A stretch of 64,000 nucleotides of DNA from Marsupella aquatica (Eukaryota > Marchantiophyta). How positions within the stretch are numbered: the stretch's first letter is position 1; every line of letters begins with the position of its first letter. The stretch covers positions 13,206,001 through 13,270,000 of the forward strand of contig OZ316899.1 in assembly GCA_973895155.1 (NCBI GenBank), written 5' to 3'. The position numbers were made by a program, and so were the translations under genes. The notes below the pieces were generated by a model. The model ran no database searches. It saw only the letters and a program-made list of their open reading frames with translations, and had not been told where the DNA came from. Shown here one piece after another: positions 11,437 through 20,911 of the stretch.

Positions 11437-11646
11437 TCATCGGGGCGATTGCGAGTCCTTCGAGCCCAAAGAATCGGAGCTTGTTGTGGTCGCACCTTCT
11501 CGTTCGCTGGTCAATCTCCTCAAGTAAGCTGCTTGAGAACGAGTGACGGGCATTTACTCGTGTAAATGCGACGGTTAGTACTAGGGCCTGGTGTATTCTG
11601 CCTAGGCAAATACGCACATGTCTCCCCTCTACGATATGTAGAGTGC

Positions 11647-11664
11647 CCCCTCCATCTAGCACCA
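11647..11664 (-). promoter_or_regulatory. Element B candidate primer-binding site
   Basis: Thirteen bases inside the 5' LTR end, the minus strand reads TGGTGCTAGATGGAGGGG, which would pair with a tRNA 3' end CTAGCACCA. The TGG start fits a CCA tail; I do not recognise which tRNA it is. Confidence 0.5.
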
Positions 11665-12579
11665 AAAACAAAGGCTATGTCACGTCATCAGCCTTGGCCT
11701 TAACTCGGGCTTCAACTTTAAATGGACACATCCTTCGTAAATATGAGGGTTCGGGCAGGGAGGGAAGAACGTAATGCACCTAATTCATGTAAACTAGCGC
11801 TAAGTGCGCCTACTGTTAGATACGGACATCTCCTAGGTATGGTTTGTATTCCACCACCGGAACGTACCTTAGTCGATAATAGGATTGACCCCGGCTTAAG
11901 GACTTCTAAGCCTTCGTGTTGTCCGCCTTCGATCCGGATTCAATGATACAGGTCCTCAACCCGTGCTCGCAACCACATACCCGCAAGCTGCACCCCATGC
12001 ACGACTCGGGTAGTGCGTTCGGCCCGGCGTTGTCACCTATACACAAGATTCACACACACACATACACGCGCACAAGCATTCAATCTTGATTTACACGAAG
12101 GAAATAATGGGAAAGGATTTTACTACATAGGGGACATATGCGTACACTTGGTTGACCCGACAGCTCCAGAATGAACAAGTTCAAGGCCGAGGGAGTACAC
12201 TACAACGGAGCCCGGCTCCGCACTCGCCCGACGAGCTTAGTCCTACCCCCTCCCCTTGGTACTCTTTCATTCCCAGTGGTCGGGACTCCCCGCACATACC
12301 ACGGATGTCCAACTCTGAGACTAAAAACCCCCTCCCTGCCTCTACCAAGGGGTGCACTAAATACTAAGGGCCGAGGGACGGAGTGTCCTCTCGGCCGAAG
12401 ATTCGCTGACTTAGGTCCTAACTAATCTGACTGTCAGGCCGAAAAATGGCTGTGTCTTATTAGAAGATCCTAATTTACGCAGGCTGGACAGCATGGCAGT
12501 GCTGCTGTAACTAAGGCAGGTGCCTGTCCCAATTGCCTGACTTAGCTATTCCTAACCCTATTCTATTCCTACTCCGCCA

Positions 12580-15231
12580 CTAATGCCTGGCACGCTTGCC
12601 AGAGCCGCCCGAGTGGGAGCGGCCATCCCGCTGCTTACGAAGTTTGTCGTTGTCTGCCTTGAGGAGCTGGACCTGGTCCAGCAGAGATTCGTTCTCTCGC
12701 TTCGCCGTGTCTGTCTCCTCCGCTGCCTCCTGGCATGCCTCCTCCAGCTGCTGGGCGTCGCTCATCAGCTTGCCCGCCAGCTGGTCCTACTTCTCGGCTT
12801 TGGTTTGGAGCCGCGCCACTTTGGCCTGTAGCGTGGCTATCTCCGTAGTGTCTCGCTGGGCCCGTTCTTTGGCCTCCTCCAGTCTTTCTGCCAGATGACA
12901 GTTTGATTCTTCAAACTATCAATCTGGTTCCGGAGTCGTGCAATCTCAGCCTCGTTCCCAGCTTTGGCCTGCTCGGCTAGGGCGGTAAGGGCGTGCGCCT
13001 TTACTAACAACTCATCGGCGGCTGCAACTTTGGGTCGTAGTTGCAGAAGCTCAGCCTCTTGAGCCGCAACTTCATTCTTTAAGTATACGGACTCCACCCG
13101 GTACCGCTCAATCCTCTGAAGGGCCTCTGACTGGGCCCGACCTGCCTTTACTGCGGCAACTAACTCCTGATTGAAGAAACAGGCTACCTTCCGGGCCATG
13201 AACTCCCCGATATCCCGGGCAATTTGATGAGAGAAATCTCCCAGAAGCCCGTTCAGAAATGTACCCGGTATGAAGAGTTCCAAGTGGTCCAGGTTGTGCC
13301 TATCTGGAGTTAGGCACGGGGTAGACGTCAACACGCGCGGGGGCCGGGGCAGTGACATCCAACCCTGGGGACGTAATGTTGGAAGGGGCTAGAGTGTCCT
13401 CCTGCAGCAATGTCCGGCGCTCTGGAATAGCCACCGGTGGGTCGTTGGGAGACCCGGGCTCGAGTAAGGCCTCCGCTGTACTGACTTCTGTACTTAGCCC
13501 GGCCTGTTGGATCGCATCTACGGTTGCGATAACCGACCCATCCGGTACCTCCTCGGTTATGACTACAACTACTTATGGAGGTGGGGTGGGTGAAGCTTGC
13601 TTGTCCGCTGGACTTCGGGCCTCGGGTTGGGGCCGTCTCTCCAAGGCCAGGAAAACCCACCTAGTTGGGCCCAACTTTGTAACGTTGACACAGGGAAGGG
13701 TTCGTCGATCAAACCGAGCGTACCACTCAAGAATGATCTCGATGTGGCTAGCGAAATACGCCTTCCCGCCAATGTACAGCGTCTTCCTTCGCCGCTCCAT
13801 CTCTTCATGGAATTTCTTAGCGAAGTACAATGCCCACTTCCTAGGTCGATAGTTCTCGACCTGGATAACCTGGGCGGCGGAGATCTCCCCCCGGGGTTCC
13901 ATCATGTGGAGGGCGTACCTTTGGAACTCCAGTCGCTCAGCTATCTCGGGGATGAGGCAGGTCCTCATCACGAACCCGTTGTCCACTGCTCCCTCTGAGG
14001 GAAAACTCGAGGATTGGTACTTGGCTCCCTTGCCCCCGGGAGCCCGTGATTCGACTCGATGGTCACCTTCGGGTAATCCGAAGATCATCTTGAGCTGTTC
14101 TTCCGTGAGGGACATATTCCTTCCCCGCAGCCGAGTATGTTGATGTGCGTCATCATAATTCTTGACAAATTCCGTCATGTCCTCCCCGTAGTACCTGCAA
14201 GTGTTCCAGGGGAGAGAGGCGAGGTGCTCGAATCCCTGATTCTTCAGGTACACCGCATGCTTGGGATGGAGGATGTTCTTATGCACGTTTTCCCCCATGC
14301 GATGCATTGTCACCTTGGCCACGGCTACCGTGGCCAATGGTAACCCGGATGTAGTGGCGGGTTCCTTCCTCTTCTTCCCCCGTGACTGGCTTGGGGAGGG
14401 TGACACCTCCCCATCCTCTCTATCGGGCATAGGTAGTGCTACCGCCGTTAGTATTGGGCCCGGGGCGGCCACGGTCACCGTGTTGTCTGCTGGAGCCGCT
14501 CCTTGGGTCCGAGCATGGGGAGGGGACGATGTAGTGTCGGCCCCCTGAGTGTTTGCTCCTCTGGGCCGCCCGAGCAAGGGTGGGGTAGCCTCGTCGTCGT
14601 CGCTAAGGTCCACAGCGTTGATGACGGAGCATACTTGTACTGCTGGCGGGGCGATCGGCGGTGGGGGTTGGCTAGGCTGAGACTGAGACTGAAGCTGAGC
14701 CTGAGCCTGAGTCTGAGTCTGCGTTGGTGCGGGTACGGGTATGGGGTCGACTGGGCTGGCGCCGGCGGTTGCGGGTCTAGTTCCCATGAAGCTCTGCAGG
14801 TGCTGGTAGAAGTTCTCCGAAGCAAGTGCAGACGACCTTGTCGAATGGGTAGTGCTGGACTCGCTGTTGATGATAGCCCGAACCTGAGCAGGGATGTGGT
14901 CGAAGTGATGTCGTTGCAAGTCAATTGTACCCGGGATATTGAAGACCTCGTCCGGAAGCCGAAGCAATGCTTCCCAGAAACTGATATATTTATCTCCGTT
15001 GAAGAAGTACCCAGATACCTCTGTTGGTCGGTAAAGCTCGCTCTGAGATGGGTAGTCAAAGTTAAGGATGTAGTGGTGTTGTCCTGCTAGGCGGATGGCT
15101 CTCTCGTACTCGCGTTCGATTTCATATCGGCGCGGGTTGGCGTGTTTCAATGAGTTGGCCAAGTGTCTTCCGGTAGATAGGAACTGCGTCCAGAATCGAA
15201 TGGCCGAACTGGAGAGGATCGTGTGCGACAT
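12580..15231 (-). pseudogene. LTR-embedded ORF, 5' LTR copy (PMD-like domain plus coiled coil)
   Basis: From the ATG at 15231 the frame is open for 552 codons to a TAA at 13573, then continues as coiled coil to a TGA/TAA end near 12580 after one frameshift near 12885; full length would be about 884 codons. Order: an N-terminal region with FWEALLRLPDEVF (about 85-97), a Ser/Gln/Pro linker (150-200), an acidic/Pro linker, a conserved domain with MIFGLPEGDH and WALYFAKKF (about 385-535), and a long heptad coiled coil (about 680-870). The middle domain aligns with the protein of element D. It resembles plant mobile-domain-type proteins often carried by plant transposons, by layout rather than a proven match. 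It has no gag, protease or polymerase motif. Confidence 0.78.
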
Positions 15232-15331
15232 TCAGAGGAGATAGTAGTGGCGACTAAGAGCAAACGAGAGAGCTGGGGTCAAAGCTGGCGCGTGGACTGA
15301 TGGACTGGTGCACTACAAAGGGTCGGCTCCC

Positions 15332-15339
15332 TTTTTATA
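15332..15339 (-). promoter_or_regulatory. TATA box of element B 5' LTR
   Basis: On the minus strand TATAAAAAGGGAGCC, a textbook plant TATA box, about 360 bases inside the LTR. A start site about 30 bases downstream would lie some 75 bases before the ATG of the LTR frame. It is the only such motif I find in the LTR, and it is deleted in the 3' LTR. Confidence 0.75.
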
Positions 15340-15698
15340 CCTTGAGGGCTTGTCGATCCCCCGACATCTCCTCGTTGCCTATAGGCTAAACCGTTCACGC
15401 TTGTAGTGTACCGGCCACTCCGCCGGTCTGAGTCACCGCGTGTCAGTGGACGCCTCCTGAAGTTCGTTATACGGACCCAAGGGAGGGGCCCCTCCACGCT
15501 CGTAACTCGGGCGTGCAAATGGCGACGCGCCGCCAGCCCGAACATGAATTCCTCTTATTGACTAATGATTTCCTACTCATAATGGCTACCTAAATATTGT
15601 CGTTATGCTAATCATAGCGGCCTAAGATACCCCTAACGCGCGTGCTAAGCACGGTTTAGACCAAATTACTGATTACTCGCCGTACCGGCGGTGTCACA

Positions 15699-15703
15699 TT
15701 TCG
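15699..15703. repeat. Target-site duplication of element B (right copy, TTTCG)
   Basis: Matches 1568-1572; marks the right edge of element B within copia 1. Confidence 0.95.
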
Positions 15704-15911
15704 CATTGCTCCCCCTGAGTCATTCACTTTTGTGGCTCTCTTATAGTCATTCTTTCCGTCATGTTGGCGCGGCTGCCATTTCTTGTAAATTTCTGTTGTG
15801 ATCTTTGTTCGAGATCTGTTCGAGTTGAGCTGGTCCAAGCTTCGCGGTGTAGCCTACGGGTCGGTCTCCCCTTGAGCAAAACGAGCGCGGCCACTGTAAG
15901 TATAATTGTGT
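15704..15911 (-). other. copia 1 3' untranslated region, proximal part
   Basis: About 200 bases between the RNase H stop and element B. It contains a second polypurine-like run (minus strand CAGGGGGAGC, about 15707-15716) that is not followed by an LTR. No coding signal. Confidence 0.4.
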
Positions 15912-17933
15912 TTAATTTTGTAGTTCAATTAAGGTCCGTAGACCTATTGAAATGGCATGCTGCTTATGTAATGCAGGGGGTAGGGATTTGGTAAACATAT
16001 CGGCAATGTTCTGTGAGCTTTGTATCCATTTGACTTGAATACTACTGCCTTGTTGTTCATGCGTAAAGAAGAACTTAGGAGCGATGTGCCTCGTGCAATC
16101 TCCCTTGATAAAGCCTGCTTGAATTTGTTCAACGCAGGCTCGGTTATCTTCATGGATTTCTGTCGGTGTTGACAGTGTAGGTATGCCGGTATTCTCATGA
16201 ATGTGATTAATAACGTTGCGTAGCCAGATACACTCCCTGCTTGATTCATAGAGAGCTATGATCTCTGAGTGGTTTGACAATGTCGTGGTTAGTGTCTGCT
16301 TGCAGCTTTGCCATGAAATGGCTGTCTCTCCCATCAGGAAAATGTACCCTGTCTGAGACTTGGCGTCCTCAGGGTCTGAAAGGTAACCTGCATCAGCATA
16401 CCCAGTGAGCAAGTAATTAGCATTTGATGGGTAGAATAGTCCCAAATCCATGGTACCTGTTAGGTAGCGGAAAATGCGCTTTATGCCATTCCAATGCCTA
16501 ATAGTCGGCTTGGCACTGTGGCATGTCAGTAAATTTACTGCAAAGGCTATGTCGGGCCTTGTCTGGTTTGAAAGGAACATCAAGACACCTATAGCAGATA
16601 GGTATGGCTTTTATGGGCCAAGTAGTGGCTCTGTCTCGCTCCTCTTCCGGAAGAGATCCTTTTCTTTGTCAAGTGAGCGAATGTCTATGGGACATCTGAC
16701 TGCAGTGGCTTTGTCCATGTTAAATTTCCTTAGTATCTTTTTGAGGTACGTGGACTGATGCAGTAGAATGCCATTGTGCAGGTGCTCAAATTGCAGGCCT
16801 AGGCAGAAAGAAGTCTGGCCAAGGTCGCGCATCTCGAAGGCCTTTTTCAGTAGTGTAATAGTTTCAGTCAGAATCTTTTTAGTTCCAAACAAGTTCAGAT
16901 CGTCCACATAGATGGCTACTATAATGAATTCTTTGTTCTCCTGCTTCAGAAATAAGCAGGGTGCTATATCAGCATTCTTAAATCCCATAGCTTGCATCTC
17001 GGCCTTAAATCGTTTGTACCATGTCAGGCCACTTTGCTTAAGGCCATACAGTGATCTTAACACCTGTACTGTGAATCTAGTTCTCCGGGTGATGTCCCTC
17101 TGATTTGGTGTAGGAGCTTTAAGGGCTATCTTGGCTGTAGTCTTGTGGAGTATGGCTGAATTTGTATGTTCGAATGTTTCCGGCTGATTTCGAGTTGCTG
17201 CTGTATGGAGTTGTTTCCCTTTGTTGTGGTATGCGACTTGTTTCACCAATTCTGGGGGGGCCTCCATGTATATAACTTTGTCTAAATGGCCGTATAAATA
17301 TGCTGTTACAATATCCATTTGATGCATGGATAAGTGATGGCGTTGTGAAAATGTAATGAGGTATCTGTAGGTAATAACATCCATTACCGGGGAGTATGTT
17401 AGGTCATAGTCCCTGCTGGGGACTTGAGTAAATCCTCTGGCCACCAGTCTGGCCTTATGCCGTGTCACATCACCTTTCGCATTTCTTTTCTTGACTAAGG
17501 TCCATTTATAGCCAGTGAGATGGGCTTCAGGTTTAGCTATTGTGATCGGTCCGAATACCTGGCGAGCTATGAGGGAGTCCAGCTCTAAGTGAATGGCCTA
17601 TTCCCATTCGGGCCAGTCAGGTTGGGCCTCAGCTTCTTTAATTGTGCGGGGGTCCGGCTGTTCATCGTCGATCTGCTGTGCTATATGAAATGCAAATTGT
17701 TTGTCTATAGTGGTGTGCTCTCTGTCCCATACATGCCCAGTTCTTCCATAGTTGATTGAGATCTTGGCATTGTCTTCTGGTACATTGGATTGACTGGGAG
17801 TTGGGTACAGGTGTTGGGGCAGCTCTACGTTGTCGTGGTTGTCTGTCGACAGCTCCCAATGGGCGGCCTCTCTTTGCTTTCGGGGCTGTTGTTGATGCTG
17901 GTGTGGTCTCCATTTGGATTCTGGATGGTGCAT
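15912..17933 (-). pseudogene. copia 1 reverse transcriptase and RNase H
   Basis: A single frame of about 670 codons with two in-frame stops (TAG near 17598, TAA near 16611). The reverse transcriptase has KARLVARGFTQV, QMDIVTAYLYG, SLYGLKQSG and the catalytic YVDDL. RNase H has TGYADAGY, SEIIALYES and ADMFTKSLP, all typical of Ty1/copia. It makes element DNA from RNA. The frame is well kept between the two stops. It ends in TAA just before the 3' untranslated region. Confidence 0.9.
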
Positions 17934-19040
17934 TTGCTGCTGGGATATGAGAGCGTGTCACCTGGGCGGCATCTGTGAAGGAGTCTGGTAGATGTTCTAC
18001 CATCCTTGCTAAGTGTAAAATTCGTTGTACTTCAGTGTCCGTGTGACTGTCCCTGGGGTTGTTCCAGAACCCGACATCAATTTGCCAAGTCAATTGGGAG
18101 TTTTTCTCTGTGTCGTGTTGCTTTGTATGTAGGCTGGGGAATATATCTTCATAAAAGTGGCAATCTGCAAAGCGTGCTTTGAAGACATCAGAGGTTGTAG
18201 GTTCCATATACCTGATAATGGAAGCTGAGTTAAAGCCTATGTATATCCCTGGGTGTCTCTGGGGGCCCATCTTGGTTCTCTTAGGTCCCAGGGTGGGTAC
18301 CATTACCTTACAGCCGAATGTTCTCAGGTGAGAGACATTTGGTATGGTCCCTAGTGCTAGATGATGTGGGGTAGAGGAATTAAAGGATGATGGTCTGTAG
18401 CTGAGTAGTGCAGCAGAGTGGAGAATGGCATGGCCCCAGGCAGCTGTTGGTAGATTCGACTGCATTAGGAGGGGCCGGGCAATCATCTGTAATTGTTTGA
18501 TCAGGGATTCAGCTATTCCGTTCTGAAAATGAACATGGGGCACTGGGTACTGTACATCTATGCCGGTAGCGTGGCAGAAATCTTCAAACGTTTTGGAGGT
18601 AAATTCTCCGGCATTGTCCACTCTGAGTGTTTTGATCTGGTGTTCGGGAAATTGTGCTCTCAGTTTTAGTATGTGTGCTAGAAGTCGGGAAAATACCAGG
18701 TTTCTTGTGGATAATAAAGATATTTGACTCCATTTGGTTGATGCGTCTATGACCGCCAGGAAAAATTGGAATGGGCCGCTGGGAGGATCGATCGGCCCAC
18801 ATACATCAGCGTGTATGCGCTCTAGGAAGTGGGGAATTTGGCGCTCAGTTGTGGGTGGTGAGGGACGGATTATGAGCTTGCCCTGTGAGCAAGCTAAACA
18901 AGGGGCTTTTATGGACGTGGGGTGGACCGTTTCTGGTATGCCGTGGGTTTCTCTGATAAGTTTCTGGAACATTGTTGTGCCAGGGTGGCCTAGTCGCCTG
19001 TGCCAGATCTCGGTGAGTGTGCCCTGGGGTGTTGTAGTGT
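17934..19040 (-). pseudogene. copia 1 integrase
   Basis: A GAG-pre-integrase segment (IWHRRLGHPG, then C-x2-C in CLACSQGK) leads to the integrase core: HADVCGPI with the first Asp, RVDNAGEF with the second, and NGIAESLIKQL with the Glu. The DDE triad looks intact. The C-terminal part has GYKVMVP-like and YIGF motifs. The frame is offset from protease by one frameshift near 19000 and from the reverse transcriptase near 17930. Confidence 0.88.
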
Positions 19041-19600
19041 GAAAGCTATGGATTTCAGTAGTGTAACAACCGGGGGTGATGCTCTCAGGATCTCTCTGAT
19101 CTTGATATTTGGTGGTTCCCCCGAGGTGATGTACAGGACTTCCCGTCCTTGTTGGGTGCCCGTCTTAATATGTAGCTTGTTGGCGCGGATATCCCCAAAA
19201 CTTAGTAAGTTCCTGGTTGCCTTGGGGGCGAACATCGCAGACTCCACATGGATTATTGTTCCACGGGGTAGGGTGACCAATGCTGGTCCAAATCCCTCTT
19301 CCAATTGGTGCTGGCCCATAATCGTTGTAAGTTTTCTTTGTGATTGAAAATGGAATGTGATGTACCACTGTCTACTATGCAGTGAGAAAATTTGTCTTTT
19401 ATATTAGAATCAGGTGTGATGTTTAATGTGACCATATGTATAGATGGTATGATCTCTGTAGATTCTAAAAAGGACCCGTACGTCTCAGGTTCATTTTGTT
19501 CAATGCTCTTCTTATATAATTGTACAAGGTGTATAGGGGCACGGCAGAATTTTTGAATGTGGCCCTTAGTGCCGCAACGGAAACATATAGGGGGGTTTTC
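19041..19600 (-). pseudogene. copia 1 zinc knuckle and protease
   Basis: Directly after two tandem TAA codons the gag frame continues with a CCHC knuckle (CFRCGTKGHIQKFC) and then the aspartic protease with active site CIVDSGTSHS. The protease then shifts frame near 19290. The knuckle binds RNA and the protease processes the polyprotein. Confidence 0.8.
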
Positions 19601-20461
19601 TTATTAATCTCTTTGAGCGCTTTGCTGATGAGGTATCCTCGGTCGGGGTTGAGAATTGTCTCTTTGCCCATTGTTTCTGGAGTTGTATCCATTGTTTTGA
19701 TATCTTCCCCTGGATCTGCCTCTAAAAGAGTTGTTTCTGCCCCCGCGTCCTCTGGAGGGACCTCCTCGACCTCTATTTGTGTTTCTCCCCCTGAAGCTGC
19801 GTCGGCCGCGGTAAGATGGTCCCTCTCCCCTTTGAGTTGTCACGTAATGAGATTCTGTGTTTGTGACTGGAGGGAGGGTGTCGGGGGGTCGTTTTTGGGA
19901 GTTCTGTAATAGCAATAGCTGATGCTTCTCAGCTAGGAGCATATGTGCGATCAATTTGGAGTATTTGGTGAATCGCATGTTGCAGTATTGAGTGGAGAGG
20001 ATGAGATTGGTAGAGTGGAGGGTGGATAGCATTTTCTCGATCTGTTCTTCATCATTTACAGGGTGGCCACATATGGCCAATTGTGATACTATCTGGAATA
20101 ATTCATAGTTGTAGTCTGCGATCGTCTTATGGTCTTGGACTCTAAGATTGATCCAATCGTGTTTGGCTGCAGGCAGGTATATTGTGCGGGTGTGATCGAA
20201 GCGGGATTGAAGTTCTTCCTAGAGGATCCTTGGATTGTATTCGTTCATGTACTGCCGCTTCAAGGAGTCGCTCAAATGGTGTCTGATTAGTATCAATGCC
20301 TGCGCCTTTTGCTGGAGAGTTAGGCCATTGTCAGTTATTACAGTATCCTGTAGATTCTTTGAAGTTAAATGAGCTTCCGTATCAAGCGACCAGGACAAGT
20401 AATTGGCGCCATCGATGCTGAGTGGTTGAAATAAAAGTTTCTCCATGGAATTCGTTGACAT
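19601..20461 (-). pseudogene. copia 1 gag
   Basis: Starts at the ATG at 20461 and stays in one frame, with a TAG at 20219-20221 (in the position of a Trp in the family's usual motif) and TAA TAA at about 19601-19606. It has the UBN2-type gag fold typical of plant copia elements (NYLSWSLD near the start, then a helical core), followed by an Arg/Gly-rich RNA-binding tail (RGRRSFRGRN, RGRGGP). It forms the particle. Confidence 0.85.
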
Positions 20462-20736
20462 TTTTTGGATAATTTGTTATTGATAAACTCAATTGGTGAA
20501 GTTGAAGGAATTGAGGATAGACTTTCAAATCGTGTTTGGAAAATTTGGAGTTTCTTATCTCATTGTCCGATTTTGTATCCAATTTGCTTCGATCATTAAC
20601 ATGCAGTCTTGCGGGATGATTTCGGCCACCGCTGCTCCTTCGTCTGCCTTTAATCATGCCCTTAATGATAGAAAAAAAAGTCTTGCTATGGAGGAGAAAA
20701 TGTAATCCCTAAAAAAATTGATTCAAATCCAACATC
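20462..20736 (-). other. copia 1 leader between PBS and gag
   Basis: About 275 bases of untranslated leader on the minus strand between the primer-binding site and the gag ATG. No other feature seen. Confidence 0.6.
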
Positions 20737-20748
20737 GTGCTGATAACA
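20737..20748 (-). promoter_or_regulatory. copia 1 primer-binding site
   Basis: The minus strand reads TGTTATCAGCAC directly after the 5' LTR. It differs by three bases from the initiator-Met complementary site TGGTATCAGAGC common in plant copia elements. Confidence 0.75.
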
Positions 20749-20906
20749 TGTTGTGAGGTATAGAACAACTGATACTTCATTCCCTTCCATATCCTTACAT
20801 ATAGGCTATCCAATAGCCAGGCGGTTAGACAGTTAGTGTGGTCTAACCTGAGTAGGCGTAAACCTAGTTAACCTCATGTATGGTCTGGTTAACTCGGGTT
20901 ACAACA
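20749..20906 (-). repeat. copia 1 5' LTR
   Basis: 158 bp, identical at every base to 603-760. Followed on the right by the TTAAG duplication. Confidence 0.95.
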
Positions 20907-20911
20907 TTAAG
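20907..20911. repeat. Target-site duplication of copia 1 (right copy, TTAAG)
   Basis: Matches 598-602; marks the right edge of copia 1 and the point where element A resumes. Confidence 0.95.

Larger units (their letters stand above)
1573..15698 (-). mobile_element. Ty3/gypsy retrotransposon with giant gene-bearing LTRs (element B)
   Basis: A complete 14,126-bp element on the minus strand. It has ~4.0-kb LTRs at both ends (TG...CA), a TTTCG duplication, and an internal region of about 6.1 kb with gag, protease, reverse transcriptase, RNase H and integrase in the gypsy order and no chromodomain. Gag-pol is essentially one frame, broken by several nonsense codons and one frameshift near 6550. 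The last 11 codons of pol run into the 3' LTR. Each LTR carries a separate ~884-codon frame in the same orientation. Lineage: a non-chromovirus plant clade (Tat/Athila/Ogre-like by layout), inferred rather than proven. Confidence 0.95.
11678..15698 (-). repeat. Element B 5' LTR (4021 bp)
   Basis: The right copy of the long direct repeat, beginning TGTGACACC and ending GACGTGACA on the minus strand. It is unusually long and is mostly taken up by one reading frame (12580-15231) plus about 900 bases after it. A strong TATA box lies about 360 bases into the LTR and about 100 bases upstream of the frame's ATG. Transcripts from this promoter would have the LTR frame as their first cistron. Confidence 0.93.
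603..20906 (-). mobile_element. Ty1/copia retrotransposon (copia 1) carrying nested element B
   Basis: A copia element on the minus strand spans 20.3 kb, of which 14.1 kb is nested element B; copia 1 alone is about 6.2 kb. It has two LTRs (603-760 and 20749-20906) that begin and end with TGTTGT/ACAACA. It also has a primer-binding site next to the 5' LTR, a polypurine tract next to the 3' LTR, and the TTAAG duplication on both sides. The coding order is gag, protease, integrase, reverse transcriptase, RNase H, which is diagnostic for Ty1/copia. Stop codons and frameshifts make it non-autonomous now. It sits inside element A. Confidence 0.95.

Noticed and set aside
15704-15720. A copia 1 3' LTR directly after the polypurine-like run near 15709
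   Set aside because: The sequence there does not match the 158-bp LTR. The true 3' LTR with its own polypurine tract is at 603-773.
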